Shown here piece by piece: positions 10,074-18,568 of a stretch of DNA of 62,749 nucleotides. Position numbers and translations under genes: made by a program. Origin of the DNA: Burkholderiales bacterium. Lineage in GTDB: Bacteria; Pseudomonadota; Gammaproteobacteria; Burkholderiales; Burkholderiaceae_C. The stretch spans positions 1-62,749 of the forward strand of contig JAGWTU010000030.1 of the NCBI GenBank assembly GCA_028868825.1, written 5' to 3'. The notes under the pieces were generated by a model that was not told the origin of the DNA, made no database searches, and saw only the letters and a program-made list of their open reading frames with translations. Position 1 is the stretch's first letter, and each line of letters opens with the position of its first letter.

Positions 10074-10961
10074 ATGCGCGCCCTGTGGGACCTGCCGGCA
10101 CCGGCGAAGATCAATCTGTTCCTGCATGTCGTCGGCCGGCGAGCCGACGGCTACCACCTGCTGCAGTCGCCGTTCCTGCTGCTGGACTGGGCCGACCGGC
10201 TGCATTTCGAACGGCGCGACGACGGTGCCATCGCGCGCCACGACCTCGGCGCGGCGCTGCCGGCCGACGACCTGTGCCTGCGCGCGGCGCGGCTGCTGCA
10301 AGCGGCCAGCGGCACGCCGCTCGGCGTCGACATCTCGATCGCCAAGGTGCTGCCCTGGGGCGCGGGCCTGGGCGGCGGCAGTTCCGATGCGGCGACGACG
10401 CTGCTCGCGCTGAACCGCCTGTGGCGGCTCGAATGGCCGCGGCAACGGCTCGCGGCGCTGGCGCTGCAGCTCGGCGCCGATGTGCCGTTCTTCATCGGCG
10501 GGCGCAACGCCTTCGTCGAAGGCATCGGCGAGCGGCTCACGCCGCTGCGCTGCGCGCCGGCGCTTTACGCCGTCGTCAAGCCGCCGGCGGCCCTGGCCAC
10601 GCGTGAGATCTTCGAGCATCCGGCCCTTATTCGGGACCATGTTCCTGCTATACTAGAAGGCTCTCTGGGGAGTGCAGCGGATGGCTGCGATTGCCCGGCA
10701 GCGTGGCTGGAAGGGTTCGGTTCGAACGACCTCCAGGCGCCGGCCGAGGATCGCTGTCCCGAGGTGGCGCAAGCCGCCCGCTGGCTGGAATCGCATTACG
10801 GCAACAGCCGCATGACGGGTTCGGGCAGCGCGGTATTCGCCAGGGTCGGTACGGTCGACCCACCCTTGTCGGCATTTCCGGCGGATCAGCTTCCGCCGGC
10901 CTGGGTGGGACGGATGTGCCGCAGTCTGGTCGAGCACCCGTTGCGGGGCTGGGCCGACTGA
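10074..10961 (+). CDS. ispE: 4-diphosphocytidyl-2-C-methyl-D-erythritol kinase IspE
   Basis: GHMP-family kinase of the MEP isoprenoid pathway, 295 residues. The start P-A-P-A-K-I-N-L-F-L carries the catalytic Lys. The ATP loop P-W-G-A-G-L-G-G-G-S-S-D-A-A and the C-terminal M-T-G-S-G-S-A-V-F-A motif are complete. Codons around 10646-10657 are A/T-rich and rare for this genome and coincide with a promoter-like element probably serving the downstream tRNA/prs unit. Confidence 0.96.
   Translation: MRALWDLPAPAKINLFLHVVGRRADGYHLLQSPFLLLDWADRLHFERRDDGAIARHDLGAALPADDLCLRAARLLQAASGTPLGVDISIAKVLPWGAGLGGGSSDAATTLLALNRLWRLEWPRQRLAALALQLGADVPFFIGGRNAFVEGIGERLTPLRCAPALYAVVKPPAALATREIFEHPALIRDHVPAILEGSLGSAADGCDCPAAWLEGFGSNDLQAPAEDRCPEVAQAARWLESHYGNSRMTGSGSAVFARVGTVDPPLSAFPADQLPPAWVGRMCRSLVEHPLRGWAD
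10646..10654 (+). promoter_or_regulatory. extended -10 promoter element inside ispE
   Basis: TGCTATACT is a perfect extended -10 (TGn plus TATACT) inside the ispE reading frame. It is made by rare ATA and CTA codons, whereas nearly every neighbouring codon ends in G or C. No good -35 box is present (best TTATTC at 10627-10632), as expected for an extended -10 promoter. The start would fall near 10661, giving a leader of about 340 nt to the tRNA and about 470 nt to prs. Confidence 0.55.
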
Positions 10962-10999
10962 GACCGGTTTTGGGTGGCGGCTTCGGCCGCAACCTGTGT

Positions 11000-11076
11000 A
11001 GGGGAGTCGCCAAGTTGGTCAAGGCATCGGATTTTGATTCCGACATGCGAGGGTTCGAGTCCTTCCTCCCCTGCCA
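11000..11076 (+). tRNA. tRNA-Gln (anticodon TTG)
   Basis: 77 bases including an encoded CCA end. The acceptor stem pairs AGGGGAG with CTCCCCT, discriminator G. The anticodon arm TCGGA-TTTTGAT-TCCGA puts TTG in the anticodon position, and the T arm carries the GGTTCGAGTCC-type loop. It lies between ispE and prs, as in many Burkholderiales. Confidence 0.97.
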
Positions 11077-11131
11077 AATCTTCTAAGCCGCCGCGTCTCG
11101 CGCGCGGCGCGCCACCAGCGGAGTCTTCATC

Positions 11132-12094
11132 GTGCTCTTCAACACCGTGCTGTTCACCGGCAACGCCAACCCGGTGTTGGCGCAGGAAATGGCCGGCCAC
11201 CTCGGCGTCGAGCTCGGCCAGGCGATGGTGGGCCGCTTCTCCGACGGCGAGGTCACGGTCGAGATCCGCCAGAACGTCCGCGCCCGCGACGTCTTCGTCG
11301 TGCAGCCGACCTGCGCGCCGACGAACGAGAACCTGATGGAACTGCTGATCATGGTCGATGCGCTCAAGCGTGCCAGCGCGCGCCGCATCACCGCCGTGAT
11401 CCCGTATTTCGGCTATGCGCGCCAGGACCGCCGCCCGCGCAGCACGCGCGTGCCGATCAGCGCCAAGGTCGTCGCCAACCTGCTCGAGACCGTCGGCGTC
11501 GAGCGCGTGCTGACGATGGACCTGCACGCCGACCAGATCCAGGGCTTCTTCGACATCCCGGTCGACAACATCTACGCCAGCCCCGTGCTGCTGTCCGACG
11601 TCAAGAGCAAGTCGTATTCGAACCTCGTCGTGATCTCGCCCGATGTCGGCGGCGTCGTGCGCGCACGCGCGCTGGCCAAGCAGCTCGGCTGCGACCTGGC
11701 CATCATCGACAAGCGCCGCCCCACCGCCAACGTCTCCGAGGTCATGCACGTGATCGGCGAGATCGAGGGCCGCAACTGCGTGATCATGGACGACATGATC
11801 GACACCGCCGGCACGCTCGTGAAGGCGGCCGAGGTGCTGAAGACGCGCGGCGCCAAGAGCGTCTACGCCTATTGCACGCACCCGGTGTTCTCGGGCCCGG
11901 CGGTCGAGCGCATCAAGGCCTCGCACATCGACGAGGTCGTCGTCACCAACACCATCGCGCTGTCCGACGCCGCGCGCGCCTGCCCCAAGATCCGCCAGCT
12001 GTCGGTGGCCTTCCTGTTCGCCGAGACGATCCGCCGCATCAGCGACGGCGAATCGGTGACGTCGCTGTTCGCCGAGCAGAACGCCAACTTCTGA
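11132..12094 (+). CDS. prs: ribose-phosphate pyrophosphokinase
   Basis: 320 residues, standard length. It makes PRPP from ribose-5-phosphate and ATP for nucleotide, His and Trp synthesis. Visible motifs are the N-terminal F-T-G-N-A-N-P, the catalytic flexible-loop region R-Q-D-R-R-P-R, the metal-binding [11 protein letters not shown] and the PRPP loop [10 protein letters not shown]. The GTG start at 11132 is supported by GGAG eight bases upstream. Confidence 0.96.
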   Translation: MLFNTVLFTGNANPVLAQEMAGHLGVELGQAMVGRFSDGEVTVEIRQNVRARDVFVVQPTCAPTNENLMELLIMVDALKRASARRITAVIPYFGYARQDRRPRSTRVPISAKVVANLLETVGVERVLTMDLHADQIQGFFDIPVDNIYASPVLLSDVKSKSYSNLVVISPDVGGVVRARALAKQLGCDLAIIDKRRPTANVSEVMHVIGEIEGRNCVIMDDMIDTAGTLVKAAEVLKTRGAKSVYAYCTHPVFSGPAVERIKASHIDEVVVTNTIALSDAARACPKIRQLSVAFLFAETIRRISDGESVTSLFAEQNANF

Positions 12095-12130
12095 ACCCGT
12101 TTCCGCGGGGCCGCAAGGTCCCGCATACCC

Positions 12131-12155
12131 AGCCGCCTGGTCGCGGGCGGCTTTC
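12131..12155 (+). terminator. hairpin with short T tract between prs and rplY
   Basis: AGCCGCC (12131-12137) pairs with GGCGGCT (12146-12152) across an 8-base loop and is followed by TTTCTC. It resembles a weak intrinsic terminator or attenuator in the rplY leader, 20 bases before the start codon; it may modulate read-through from prs. Confidence 0.4.
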
Positions 12156-12174
12156 TCAACCTGGAGTCATTCCA

Positions 12175-12831
12175 ATGAAATTCACCGCTTTCGAGCGTAC
12201 GCAGCAGGGGACCGGAGCGAGCCGCCGCCTGCGCCACGCCGCCAAGGTGCCGGGCATCGTCTACGGCGCCGGCGAACCGAAGATGATCGAGCTCGATCAC
12301 AACGCCCTGTTCTTCGCGCTGAAGAAGGAAGCCTTCCACTCGTCGATCCTCGAGATGGACCTGGCCGGCAAGACCGAGAAGGTCCTGCTGCGCGACTTCC
12401 AGATGCACGCCTACAAGCCGATGGTCATGCACATCGACTTCCAGCGCGTCGACGAGACGACGCGCCTGCGCAAGAAGGTGCCGCTGCACTTCGTCGGCGA
12501 GGAGACCTCGACCGCGGTGAAGACCGACAAGTGCCTGGTCAGCCATGTCCGCACCGATCTCGAGATCGAATGCCTGGCCTCGCAGCTGCCCGAGTTCGTG
12601 ACGATCGACCTGTCGGGTCTCGTCAAGGGCACGAGCCTGCACGCCAGCGACCTCAAGCTGCCCGAGGGCATCAAGGCCGTCAAGCATGGCACGCTGAACC
12701 CGGTCATCGTCGCCGTGACGACGCCGAAGGCCGAGGAAGAAGTCGTCGATCCGGCTGCTCCGGTCGTCGTCGCGCCCGAGAAGGGCAAGGGCGCCAAGCC
12801 CAAGAAGGACGAGAAGCAGAACAAGAAGTAA
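12175..12831 (+). CDS. rplY: 50S ribosomal protein L25/general stress protein Ctc
   Basis: 218-residue long form (TL5/Ctc type). The N-terminal 5S-rRNA-binding domain has G-T-G-A-S-R-R-L-R and V-P-G-I-V-Y-G. The C-terminal beta domain ends in a disordered Lys/Glu tail ([10 protein letters not shown]). ATG at 12175 has a GGAG site ten bases upstream. The reading frame is open further upstream only because of GC bias. A pth gene, which often follows in this order, is absent. Confidence 0.95.
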   Translation: MKFTAFERTQQGTGASRRLRHAAKVPGIVYGAGEPKMIELDHNALFFALKKEAFHSSILEMDLAGKTEKVLLRDFQMHAYKPMVMHIDFQRVDETTRLRKKVPLHFVGEETSTAVKTDKCLVSHVRTDLEIECLASQLPEFVTIDLSGLVKGTSLHASDLKLPEGIKAVKHGTLNPVIVAVTTPKAEEEVVDPAAPVVVAPEKGKGAKPKKDEKQNKK

Positions 12832-12892
12832 GACGGGCCGCAACCCGACAAGTCGTCGTCCGGACTCCAAGGGAGCGGACGGCGACGCAAGA

Positions 12893-12916
12893 AAGAGGAC
12901 ACCGAGGTGTCCTCTT
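12893..12916 (+). terminator. strong hairpin after rplY
   Basis: AAGAGGACAC and GTGTCCTCTT form a perfect 10-bp stem with a 4-base loop CGAG, 61 bases after the rplY stop. The stem is A-rich on its left and ends in TT followed by GTTC. Because it is symmetric it could also end the convergent argO transcript, whose stop is 28 bases away. Confidence 0.75.
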
Positions 12917-12943
12917 GTTCATTGCGGGCGTCGAATTTCTGGC

Positions 12944-13594
12944 TCAGGCACCGGCCCACATGCCTCGCACCAGCAGCATCGACAGCGTCAGCATCGTCAG
13001 CCCGATCAGCGCGTCGAGCATCTGCCAGGCCCGCGGCCGCGCGAACCAGGGCGCGAGCCGACGCGCGCCGAAGCCCAGCGCGCAGAACCAGCCCAGGCTG
13101 GCCATGCTGGCGCCGACCACGAACCAGCCGCGCAGGGCGGCCGGCTGCCGCGCGCCGACGCTGCCCACGAGCACAACGGTGTCGAGATACACATGCGGGT
13201 TGAGCAGCGTGAACGCCGCCGCCTGCGCCATCGCGGCGCCGCGGCCAAGTCCCGCGCCGCCCAGTGCGGCCTGCAGGCGCTGCGGCTCGCGCGCGCGCAT
13301 CAGCGCCTGCCAGCCGTAGTAGGCCAGGAACGCCGCACCGGCCAGCGCCAGCACGCGCGCGAGGCCGGGCCGCTCGCCGAGCGCCCGCGCCATCCCCATC
13401 ACCCCGGCGGTGATCAGCACCGCATCGGCCAGCGCGCAGAACGCCACGACGCTGCCGACATGCTCGCGGCGCAGGCCCTGGCGCAGCACGAAGGCGTTCT
13501 GCGCGCCGATGGCGACGATGAGCCCGAAGCTCAGGGCCAGGCCCTGGACGAAGACCGGACAGACCGCGGCAGCGGCGAAGGACGAAGTAGCCAT
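12944..13594 (-). CDS. argO: arginine exporter ArgO (LysE/ArgO family)
   Basis: 216-residue inner-membrane protein with about six hydrophobic segments. The first has the LysE-family signature G-L-I-V-A-I-G-A-Q-N-A-F-V-L-R-Q-G. The central L-L-N-P-H-V-Y-L-D loop is the ArgO/YggA hallmark. It is divergent from an ArgP-type LysR regulator across 73 bases, the classic arrangement for an arginine/lysine exporter induced by its amino-acid substrate. Confidence 0.88.
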   Translation of the reverse strand: MATSSFAAAAVCPVFVQGLALSFGLIVAIGAQNAFVLRQGLRREHVGSVVAFCALADAVLITAGVMGMARALGERPGLARVLALAGAAFLAYYGWQALMRAREPQRLQAALGGAGLGRGAAMAQAAAFTLLNPHVYLDTVVLVGSVGARQPAALRGWFVVGASMASLGWFCALGFGARRLAPWFARPRAWQMLDALIGLTMLTLSMLLVRGMWAGA

Positions 13595-13640
13595 GGCGCC
13601 AGCTTGCCAGCATCGACTGGTGAAGACAAACTCTCGTTTC

Positions 13641-13664
13641 TAATGCGACATTAGATTGACTAAT
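13641..13664. promoter_or_regulatory. LysR-type operator between argO and argP
   Basis: Two overlapping inverted repeats, TAATG-CGA-CATTA (13641-13653) and ATTAG-ATTGA-CTAAT (13650-13664), sit just before the regulator start. They contain T-N-A spaced dyads of the LysR type in an otherwise GC-rich region, so this is the likely ArgP binding site controlling both divergent genes. Confidence 0.6.
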
Positions 13665-13667
13665 CTC

Positions 13668-14564
13668 ATGCTGGACTATCCCGCGCTCGATGCGCTGGCC
13701 GCCGTGATCCGCGAGGGCAGCTTCGATCGCGCCGCCCGCACGCTGCACGTGACGCCATCGGCGATCTCGCAGCGCATCCGGCTGCTCGAGGAGCGGGCCG
13801 GCTGCGCGCTCGTCGTGCGCGCGCAGCCCTGCCGGGCGACCGAGACCGGCCGGCGGCTTTGCCAGCACGTCGACCGCGTGCGCCTGCTCGAGCAGGAACT
13901 GCAGGACGCGCTGCCCGCACTCGCCCCCGAGGGCGGCGCACGCGTGGCGCTGCCGGTGGCGGTGAATGCCGACAGCCTGGCGACCTGGTTCGCGCCCGCC
14001 GTCGCCGCCTTCGCGGCCGACGCGCCGGTCTGGATCGAGGTCGCCGTCGACGACCAGGACCACACGGCCGAATGGCTGCGCAGCGGCACCGTGCTGGCCG
14101 CCGTGACGGCCAGCGCGCGCCCGGCACCCGGCTGCAACGCCCGCGCGCTGGGCGCGATGCGCTATCGCGCGGTCGCGGCACCGGCCTTCCTGCGGCGCCA
14201 TTTCGACCAGGGCGTCGGCGCCGGCAGCCTGGCGCGCGCGCCGAGCCTGTCGTTCAACACCAAGGACGAACTGCAGTCGCGCTGGGCGCGGCGCGTCTGC
14301 CATCGCCATGTCGAGCTGCCGCGGCATCTGCTGCCCTCGCCGCAGGCCTTCGTCGCCGCGGCCGTCGCCGGCATGGGCTGGGGCATGCAGCCGCAGGCGC
14401 TGATCGAGCGCGAACTGGCCGACGGCACGCTCGTCGAACTGCTGCCCGACACGCCGCTGGACGTGCCGCTGCATTGGCACGAGGCGCGCGCCGCCTCGGC
14501 GCTGCTCGACGGCCTGACGCGGCGCGTCGTCGCCGCGGCGCACGCGGCGCTTGCGGCGCCCTGA
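13668..14564 (+). CDS. argP: LysR-family transcriptional regulator ArgP
   Basis: 298 residues. An N-terminal winged helix-turn-helix (D-R-A-A-R-T-L-H-V-T-P-S-A-I-S-Q-R-I) is followed by a periplasmic-binding-protein-like effector domain. The opening L-D-Y-P-A-L-D-A-L-A-A-V-I-R-E-G-S-F is characteristic of ArgP/IciA. ATG at 13668 is chosen over the TTG at 13656, which would run into the operator palindrome. Its position divergent to argO supports the assignment. Confidence 0.87.
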   Translation: MLDYPALDALAAVIREGSFDRAARTLHVTPSAISQRIRLLEERAGCALVVRAQPCRATETGRRLCQHVDRVRLLEQELQDALPALAPEGGARVALPVAVNADSLATWFAPAVAAFAADAPVWIEVAVDDQDHTAEWLRSGTVLAAVTASARPAPGCNARALGAMRYRAVAAPAFLRRHFDQGVGAGSLARAPSLSFNTKDELQSRWARRVCHRHVELPRHLLPSPQAFVAAAVAGMGWGMQPQALIERELADGTLVELLPDTPLDVPLHWHEARAASALLDGLTRRVVAAAHAALAAP

Positions 14565-14568
14565 AACT

Positions 14569-15348
14569 TCAGGGGGCGAGCCGCTCGCGCCAGCCGAGCC
14601 CGGCCTCGGTGCCGGCAGCGGGCCGGTATTCGCAGCCGACCCAGCCGCGGTAGCCGATGCGGTCGAGATGCGCGAACAGGAAGGCGTGGTGGATCTCGCC
14701 GCTGCCGGGTTCGTGGCGCCCCGGGTTGTCTGCGATCTGGATATGGTCGATGCGATCGAGGTAGCGCTCGAGCGTCGCCGCCAGCTCGCCTTCCATGCGC
14801 TGCGCATGGTAGACGTCGTACTGGACGTAGGCGTTGTCGGCGCCGACCTCGTCGAGGATGGCCACCGCCTGCGCCGTACGGTTGAGATAGAAGCCGGGCA
14901 TGTCGAACGTGTTGATCGGCTCGATCATCAAGCGCAGCCCATGGCGCTTCAATTCGCCAGCCGCGTAGCGCAGATTGCCGACGAGGGTCCGGTGCAGCAG
15001 ATCGGCATCGACACCCGCGGGCGCCAGCCCGGCAAGGCAATTGAGCCGCGGCACGCCGAGGATGCGCGCGTAGTCGATCGCCTGCGCCACGCCGGCGCGG
15101 AATTCATCGACGCGGTCGGGATGGCAGGCGATGCCGCGCTCGCCCGCGTCCCAATCGCCCGGCGGCAGGTTGTGCAGCACCAGCGCGAGGCGATGCCGGT
15201 CCAGCCGCGCGCGGATCTCGACCGCGGGCCAGGCATAGGGGAACAGGCATTCGACGGCCTCGAATCCCGCCTGCGCGGCGCGCTCGAAGCGGTCGAGGAA
15301 GGCCACTTCGTTGAACAGCAGCGTGAGGTTGGCATCGAAGCGCGGCAT
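14569..15348 (-). CDS. hyi: hydroxypyruvate isomerase
   Basis: 259-residue TIM-barrel protein of the xylose-isomerase-like family. The start L-T-L-L-F-N-E-V-x-F-L-D-R-F is typical of Hyi. Conserved metal and acid residues appear in E-P-I-N-T, Q-Y-D-V-Y-H-A-Q-R-M-E-G and H-I-Q-I-A-D-N-P-G-R-H-E-P-G. It interconverts hydroxypyruvate and tartronate semialdehyde in glyoxylate/C2 metabolism. It is convergent with argP, with 4 bases between stops, and follows a decayed gene with no space, so it may rely on that gene's former promoter. Confidence 0.88.
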   Translation of the reverse strand: MPRFDANLTLLFNEVAFLDRFERAAQAGFEAVECLFPYAWPAVEIRARLDRHRLALVLHNLPPGDWDAGERGIACHPDRVDEFRAGVAQAIDYARILGVPRLNCLAGLAPAGVDADLLHRTLVGNLRYAAGELKRHGLRLMIEPINTFDMPGFYLNRTAQAVAILDEVGADNAYVQYDVYHAQRMEGELAATLERYLDRIDHIQIADNPGRHEPGSGEIHHAFLFAHLDRIGYRGWVGCEYRPAAGTEAGLGWRERLAP

Positions 15349-16074
15349 GGTGGCTCCAGCGGATGGAGGGGGTGGTCTGGCTCGTCGTCGGTCTGGCAAT
15401 CCTGCACCAGGCCGAGGTCGGCCACCAGCGCGCTGTAGCCTGTCGTCTGCGGTTCGTCGGGCATCGCATGGGCGGCGAAGCCGAAGCCGTCGAACAGCGC
15501 CCGCATGCGCGGGTTGCGGTGGCGGTAGGTGGTGGCGCGGAATTCGGTCGCCCCGGCCGCCACGCCCCAGTCGATCAGCATCTGCATCAGGTGGCCGCCG
15601 ATGCCCTGGCCATGCAGGTCGCTGCGGCGCGAGAGCGAGCGGTCGCGCAGCAGCGGCCCATCGCGCCCGCCAGAAGCCGCGCACCGACAGCCCGCGCGCC
15701 ACCAGCGCGTCGGGGCGCCAGCGGCCCTCGAACAGGCGCGGCACCTGCGACAGGTGGCAGCAGATATTGCGCGCCAGCCCCGCATTCACGAGCTGGCGCA
15801 CGCCGGGCCCGATGAACGGCGTGACGATGCCCAGGCCGCCGAGCACGGCCTTGCCCCAGCCGACGGCCGGACCGAGGGCGGGGGCCTGGAACACGTCGAC
15901 CTCGCGCAGGCGTTCGGGCTGCTCGAAGATCAGGTTCTCGAGGCCGACCACCCGGCCCGCAATGCCGGGCAGGTACAGCACCGGCCGGCGCCCGCCGGAG
16001 CGGTCCGCGGCCAGCCGTCCGGCGATGACCTCCATCGCCGCCGCGTATCCGTGACCGCGATCGATCGACGACAT
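15349..16074 (-). pseudogene. remnant of acetyl-CoA hydrolase/transferase-GNAT fusion gene
   Basis: The first ~170 codons (from ATG 16074) read in one frame and include the acetyl-CoA hydrolase/transferase-like stretch F-I-G-P-G-V-R-Q-L-V-N-A-G-L and L-S-Q-V-P-R-L-F. Near 15650-15670 this sense ends and a different frame encodes a GNAT acetyltransferase segment: R-S-D-L-H-G-Q-G-I-G-G-H-L, then R-N-P-R-M-R-A-L-F-D-G-F-G-F. In intact proteins of this two-domain type (about 600+ residues) several hundred residues separate these parts. I infer an internal deletion plus frameshift. The C-terminal end is not clear. Confidence 0.6.
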
Positions 16075-16307
16075 CCAGTCTTCCCTTGCGCCTTTCCCTG
16101 CCATTGTCGACGGCCGGCGTCGGCCTGCCGCAGCGTGCACGACGCGATCGAATTGCCGAGACGCAGCGCCCGCGGAACCCTGGGCGACGCTGAGGTCGCA
16201 TCAGGGTTTCCACTTATCGTCGGTAGGGGAATTCGTTCCGATTTCGGATAACGCGCGCCCCGATCGCTCTAGACAATGCACCGAACGACCCGAGCGGGAG
16301 TGCGTTG
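16075..16307. other. upstream region of amine dehydrogenase cluster
   Basis: A 233-base gap that must hold the promoter for the amine dehydrogenase genes. A short perfect inverted repeat TCCGA-TT-TCGGA lies at 16237-16248, about 60 bases before the start codon. I found no -24/-12 (sigma-54) element and no convincing sigma-70 boxes. Confidence 0.35.
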
Positions 16308-17459
16308 GTGCGATTCAAGCGATCTTCGATTGGGCTTTTGCTGGCCTGCAGCCTGTGGTCCGCGGAGTTTCCCGCCGCGGCCGAACTCGCAGCCGAACAG
16401 GTCACGGTGGCGAAGATGCCACCGCCGCACGCCGACCGCCTCTTCCTGACCGACGTCGCAATCCCGCACCTGCACGACGGCAAGGTGGTGATCATCGACG
16501 GCCGCTCGCTGAAGGTCGAAGGCCTGGTGTCGACGAGCGCCTTCGCGCAGACGACGCTCTCGCCCGACCGCTCCGAGCTGTACGCGGTCACGACCTACTA
16601 CACGAAGCTCAACCGCGGCGAGCGCAGCGAGTGGATCCTCGTCTACGACGTCGGCACGCTGGCGCTGAAGCAGGAAATCCCGTACCCGGCGCACCACGCC
16701 GAGGCGCTGCCGTACATCGGCACGCTGCGCACCTCGGCCGACGGCCGCTTCATCTACGCGCAGAACAGCACGCCGGCAAGCTCGATCAGCATCGTCGACC
16801 GCCAGGCCGGCAGGCAGGTCGAGGAAGTGCAGACGCCGGGCTGCTACATGGTCTACCCGGCCGCGTCGAGCCATCGCGTCTCGACGCTGTGCGGCGACGG
16901 CACGATGCTGACGCTGACGCTCGACGGCGACGGCCACGTCGCCTCGAAGCACAAGAGCGCGAAGTTCTTCGACCCCGAGGCCAACGCCCTCTTCGTCTCG
17001 GCGGTGCAGGACGGCGACACGTACCACTTCGTCTCCTTCCTCGGCGACATCGTCGCCGTCGACGTCGGCGGCGAGACGGCGCGCGCCGCCGCGCCCTGGC
17101 ACCTCGTGCCGGCGGCCGAGGCCAAGCAGGGCTGGCGGCCGGGCGGCTACCAGCCGATCGCGCTGCACGCCAGGAGCGGCACGCTCTACGTGGCCATGCA
17201 TCCGCATGGCACCGAGGGCAGCCACAAGGATCCGGCCAAGGAGATCTGGGTCTACGACCTGCGCGCGCACCAGCGCGTCGGCCGCACGGTGACGCCGGCC
17301 GCCACCGGCGTCACCGTCGGCTCGGGCGAGGCGCCGCGGGTCTTTGCGTTCGACGCCGCCAACGGCTCGATCACGGCGTTCACGGGGCTGCGCAAGCTCG
17401 TCCGCGAACGCACCGAAGGCGGCTTCGGCGACACGCCGACGCAGATGGAGGCGCAATGA
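16308..17459 (+). CDS. methylamine/aralkylamine dehydrogenase heavy chain
   Basis: 383 residues. A short signal peptide is followed by a seven-bladed beta-propeller of the MauB/AauB family. Recognisable blade motifs are V-T-T-Y-Y-T-K-L-N-R-G-E-R-S-E, Y-A-Q-N-S-T-P-A-S-S-I-S-I-V-D, S-T-L-C-G-D-G-T-M-L, W-R-P-G-G-Y-Q-P-I-A-L-H-A-R-S-G and M-H-P-H-G-T-E-G-S-H-K-D-P-A-K-E-I-W-V-Y-D. It pairs with the TTQ light chain encoded just downstream to oxidise primary amines to aldehyde and ammonia in the periplasm. GTG at 16308 has GGGAG seven bases upstream and is preferred to TTG at 16305. Whether the substrate is methylamine or an aralkylamine cannot be read from sequence. Confidence 0.88.
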   Translation: MRFKRSSIGLLLACSLWSAEFPAAAELAAEQVTVAKMPPPHADRLFLTDVAIPHLHDGKVVIIDGRSLKVEGLVSTSAFAQTTLSPDRSELYAVTTYYTKLNRGERSEWILVYDVGTLALKQEIPYPAHHAEALPYIGTLRTSADGRFIYAQNSTPASSISIVDRQAGRQVEEVQTPGCYMVYPAASSHRVSTLCGDGTMLTLTLDGDGHVASKHKSAKFFDPEANALFVSAVQDGDTYHFVSFLGDIVAVDVGGETARAAAPWHLVPAAEAKQGWRPGGYQPIALHARSGTLYVAMHPHGTEGSHKDPAKEIWVYDLRAHQRVGRTVTPAATGVTVGSGEAPRVFAFDAANGSITAFTGLRKLVRERTEGGFGDTPTQMEAQ

Positions 17460-17542
17460 AGCGCATCGCCCTCGATCGGCTGCGCGACCCGCTGCTGGCG
17501 CGCCTGAAAATGCCAGCGCCCATGACCGGAGTCGACTCGTGA
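17456..17542 (+). CDS. 28-codon ORF coupled between amine dehydrogenase subunits
   Basis: The ATG overlaps the heavy-chain stop (ATGA at 17456) and its TGA overlaps the light-chain GTG (GTGA at 17539), so a ribosome could pass through all three frames. The peptide starts M-K-R-I-A-L-D-R-L-R-D-P and is basic and amphipathic, with no membrane segment. In known mau/aau operons this place holds mauE and mauD, both needed for light-chain maturation. This ORF may be a residue of their loss, a coupling device, or a real small protein. Confidence 0.45.
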   Translation: MKRIALDRLRDPLLARLKMPAPMTGVDS

Positions 17543-18060
17543 ACTGGTTTGACAGCCTATTCGAAAGCCAGGCCCGCCGCGTGGCCCGGATGTCGTCGCG
17601 ACGCGGCGCGCTGGCGCGCGTCGCGCGGGTGCTCGTCGGCACGGCGTTCACGCTGCCGGTGCTGCCCTTCGACCGCATCGGCGCGACGGCGCAGGCCGCC
17701 GGTGCCAAGAAGAAGGTCGACGACGACACCTCGTGCGACTACTGGCGCTACTGCGCGCTCGACGGCTTCCTGTGCACCTGCTGCGGCGGCACCATCTCGA
17801 GTTGCCCGCCCGGCACCGAGATATCCAAGGTGAGCTGGGTCGGCACCTGCCACAACCCGCTGGACGGCAAGGACTACCTGATCACCTACAACGATTGCTG
17901 CGGCGCCACCACCTGCGGCCGCTGCGGCTGCAACCACAATGAACGCGAGCGTCCCGGCTACCGCATGGGCGTGCACAACGACATCAACTGGTGCATGGCC
18001 AACGCGAGCAATTCGTACAACTGCACGGTGGCCGCCATCGTCGACGTGAGCGAAAAATAA
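17539..18060 (+). CDS. methylamine/aralkylamine dehydrogenase light chain (TTQ subunit)
   Basis: 173 residues. A Tat-type leader (R-R at 21-22, then A-R-V-A-R-V-L-V-G-T-A-F) precedes a mature domain with 14 cysteines, fitting the disulfide-rich MauA/AauA fold. The two tryptophans that form tryptophan tryptophylquinone are W100 (K-V-S-W-V-G-T-C) and W151 (N-D-I-N-W-C). Their 51-residue spacing equals that of Trp57/Trp108 in the Paracoccus enzyme. The GTG start overlaps the preceding small ORF. No mauG, mauE or mauD gene is present in this window. Confidence 0.92.
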   Translation: MNWFDSLFESQARRVARMSSRRGALARVARVLVGTAFTLPVLPFDRIGATAQAAGAKKKVDDDTSCDYWRYCALDGFLCTCCGGTISSCPPGTEISKVSWVGTCHNPLDGKDYLITYNDCCGATTCGRCGCNHNERERPGYRMGVHNDINWCMANASNSYNCTVAAIVDVSEK

Positions 18061-18083
18061 AGATGCGGCGGCGGGATGACGCG

Positions 18084-18521
18084 ATGAAGACGGCGTCGAT
18101 CGCGTGGGCCCTGGCACTGGCGATCGGAGCGGGCGCGGCCTGGGGCGCCGGCGTCGGCTCGCCGGCGAAGAACTACCGCCTGTACTGTTCCGGCTGCCAC
18201 CGCGCCGATGCCGCCGGCAACCCGGGGGTCGGCGTGCCCGACATGCGCAACCGCATCGGCGACTTCGTCAAGGTGCCCGAGGGCCGCGCCTTTCTCGTGC
18301 AGGTGCCCGGGACGTCGCAGTCGCCGCTGGACGACGCCGAGACCGCGGCACTCATCAACTGGGTGCTGGCGACCTACAGCGCGCGCGAATTGCCGCCGGG
18401 ATTTGCCCCCTACACGGCACAGGAAGTGGCCCAGTTGCGCGCGCATCCGCTGGTCGATGTTCCCGGGCAGCGCGCCCGGGTGCTGCAGCAATTGCACGAG
18501 ATGGGATTGAACCCGGGATGA
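18084..18521 (+). CDS. periplasmic c-type cytochrome
   Basis: 145 residues starting with a clear signal peptide (M-K-T-A-S-I-A-W-A-L-A-L-A-I-G-A-G-A-A-W-G). One haem-binding site C-S-G-C-H is at about residues 35-39. Several methionines downstream, such as P-D-M-R-N and the near-C-terminal H-E-M, could be axial ligands. Following the TTQ light chain by 23 bases, it is the obvious candidate electron acceptor for the amine dehydrogenase (amicyanin or azurin in other systems). An ATG at 18063 would add seven basic residues and cannot be excluded. Confidence 0.82.
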   Translation: MKTASIAWALALAIGAGAAWGAGVGSPAKNYRLYCSGCHRADAAGNPGVGVPDMRNRIGDFVKVPEGRAFLVQVPGTSQSPLDDAETAALINWVLATYSARELPPGFAPYTAQEVAQLRAHPLVDVPGQRARVLQQLHEMGLNPG

Positions 18522-18568
18522 GCAGCGGACGAGAAATCCGTACCGATAGAGTGAAGGAAAGGTGCCAC

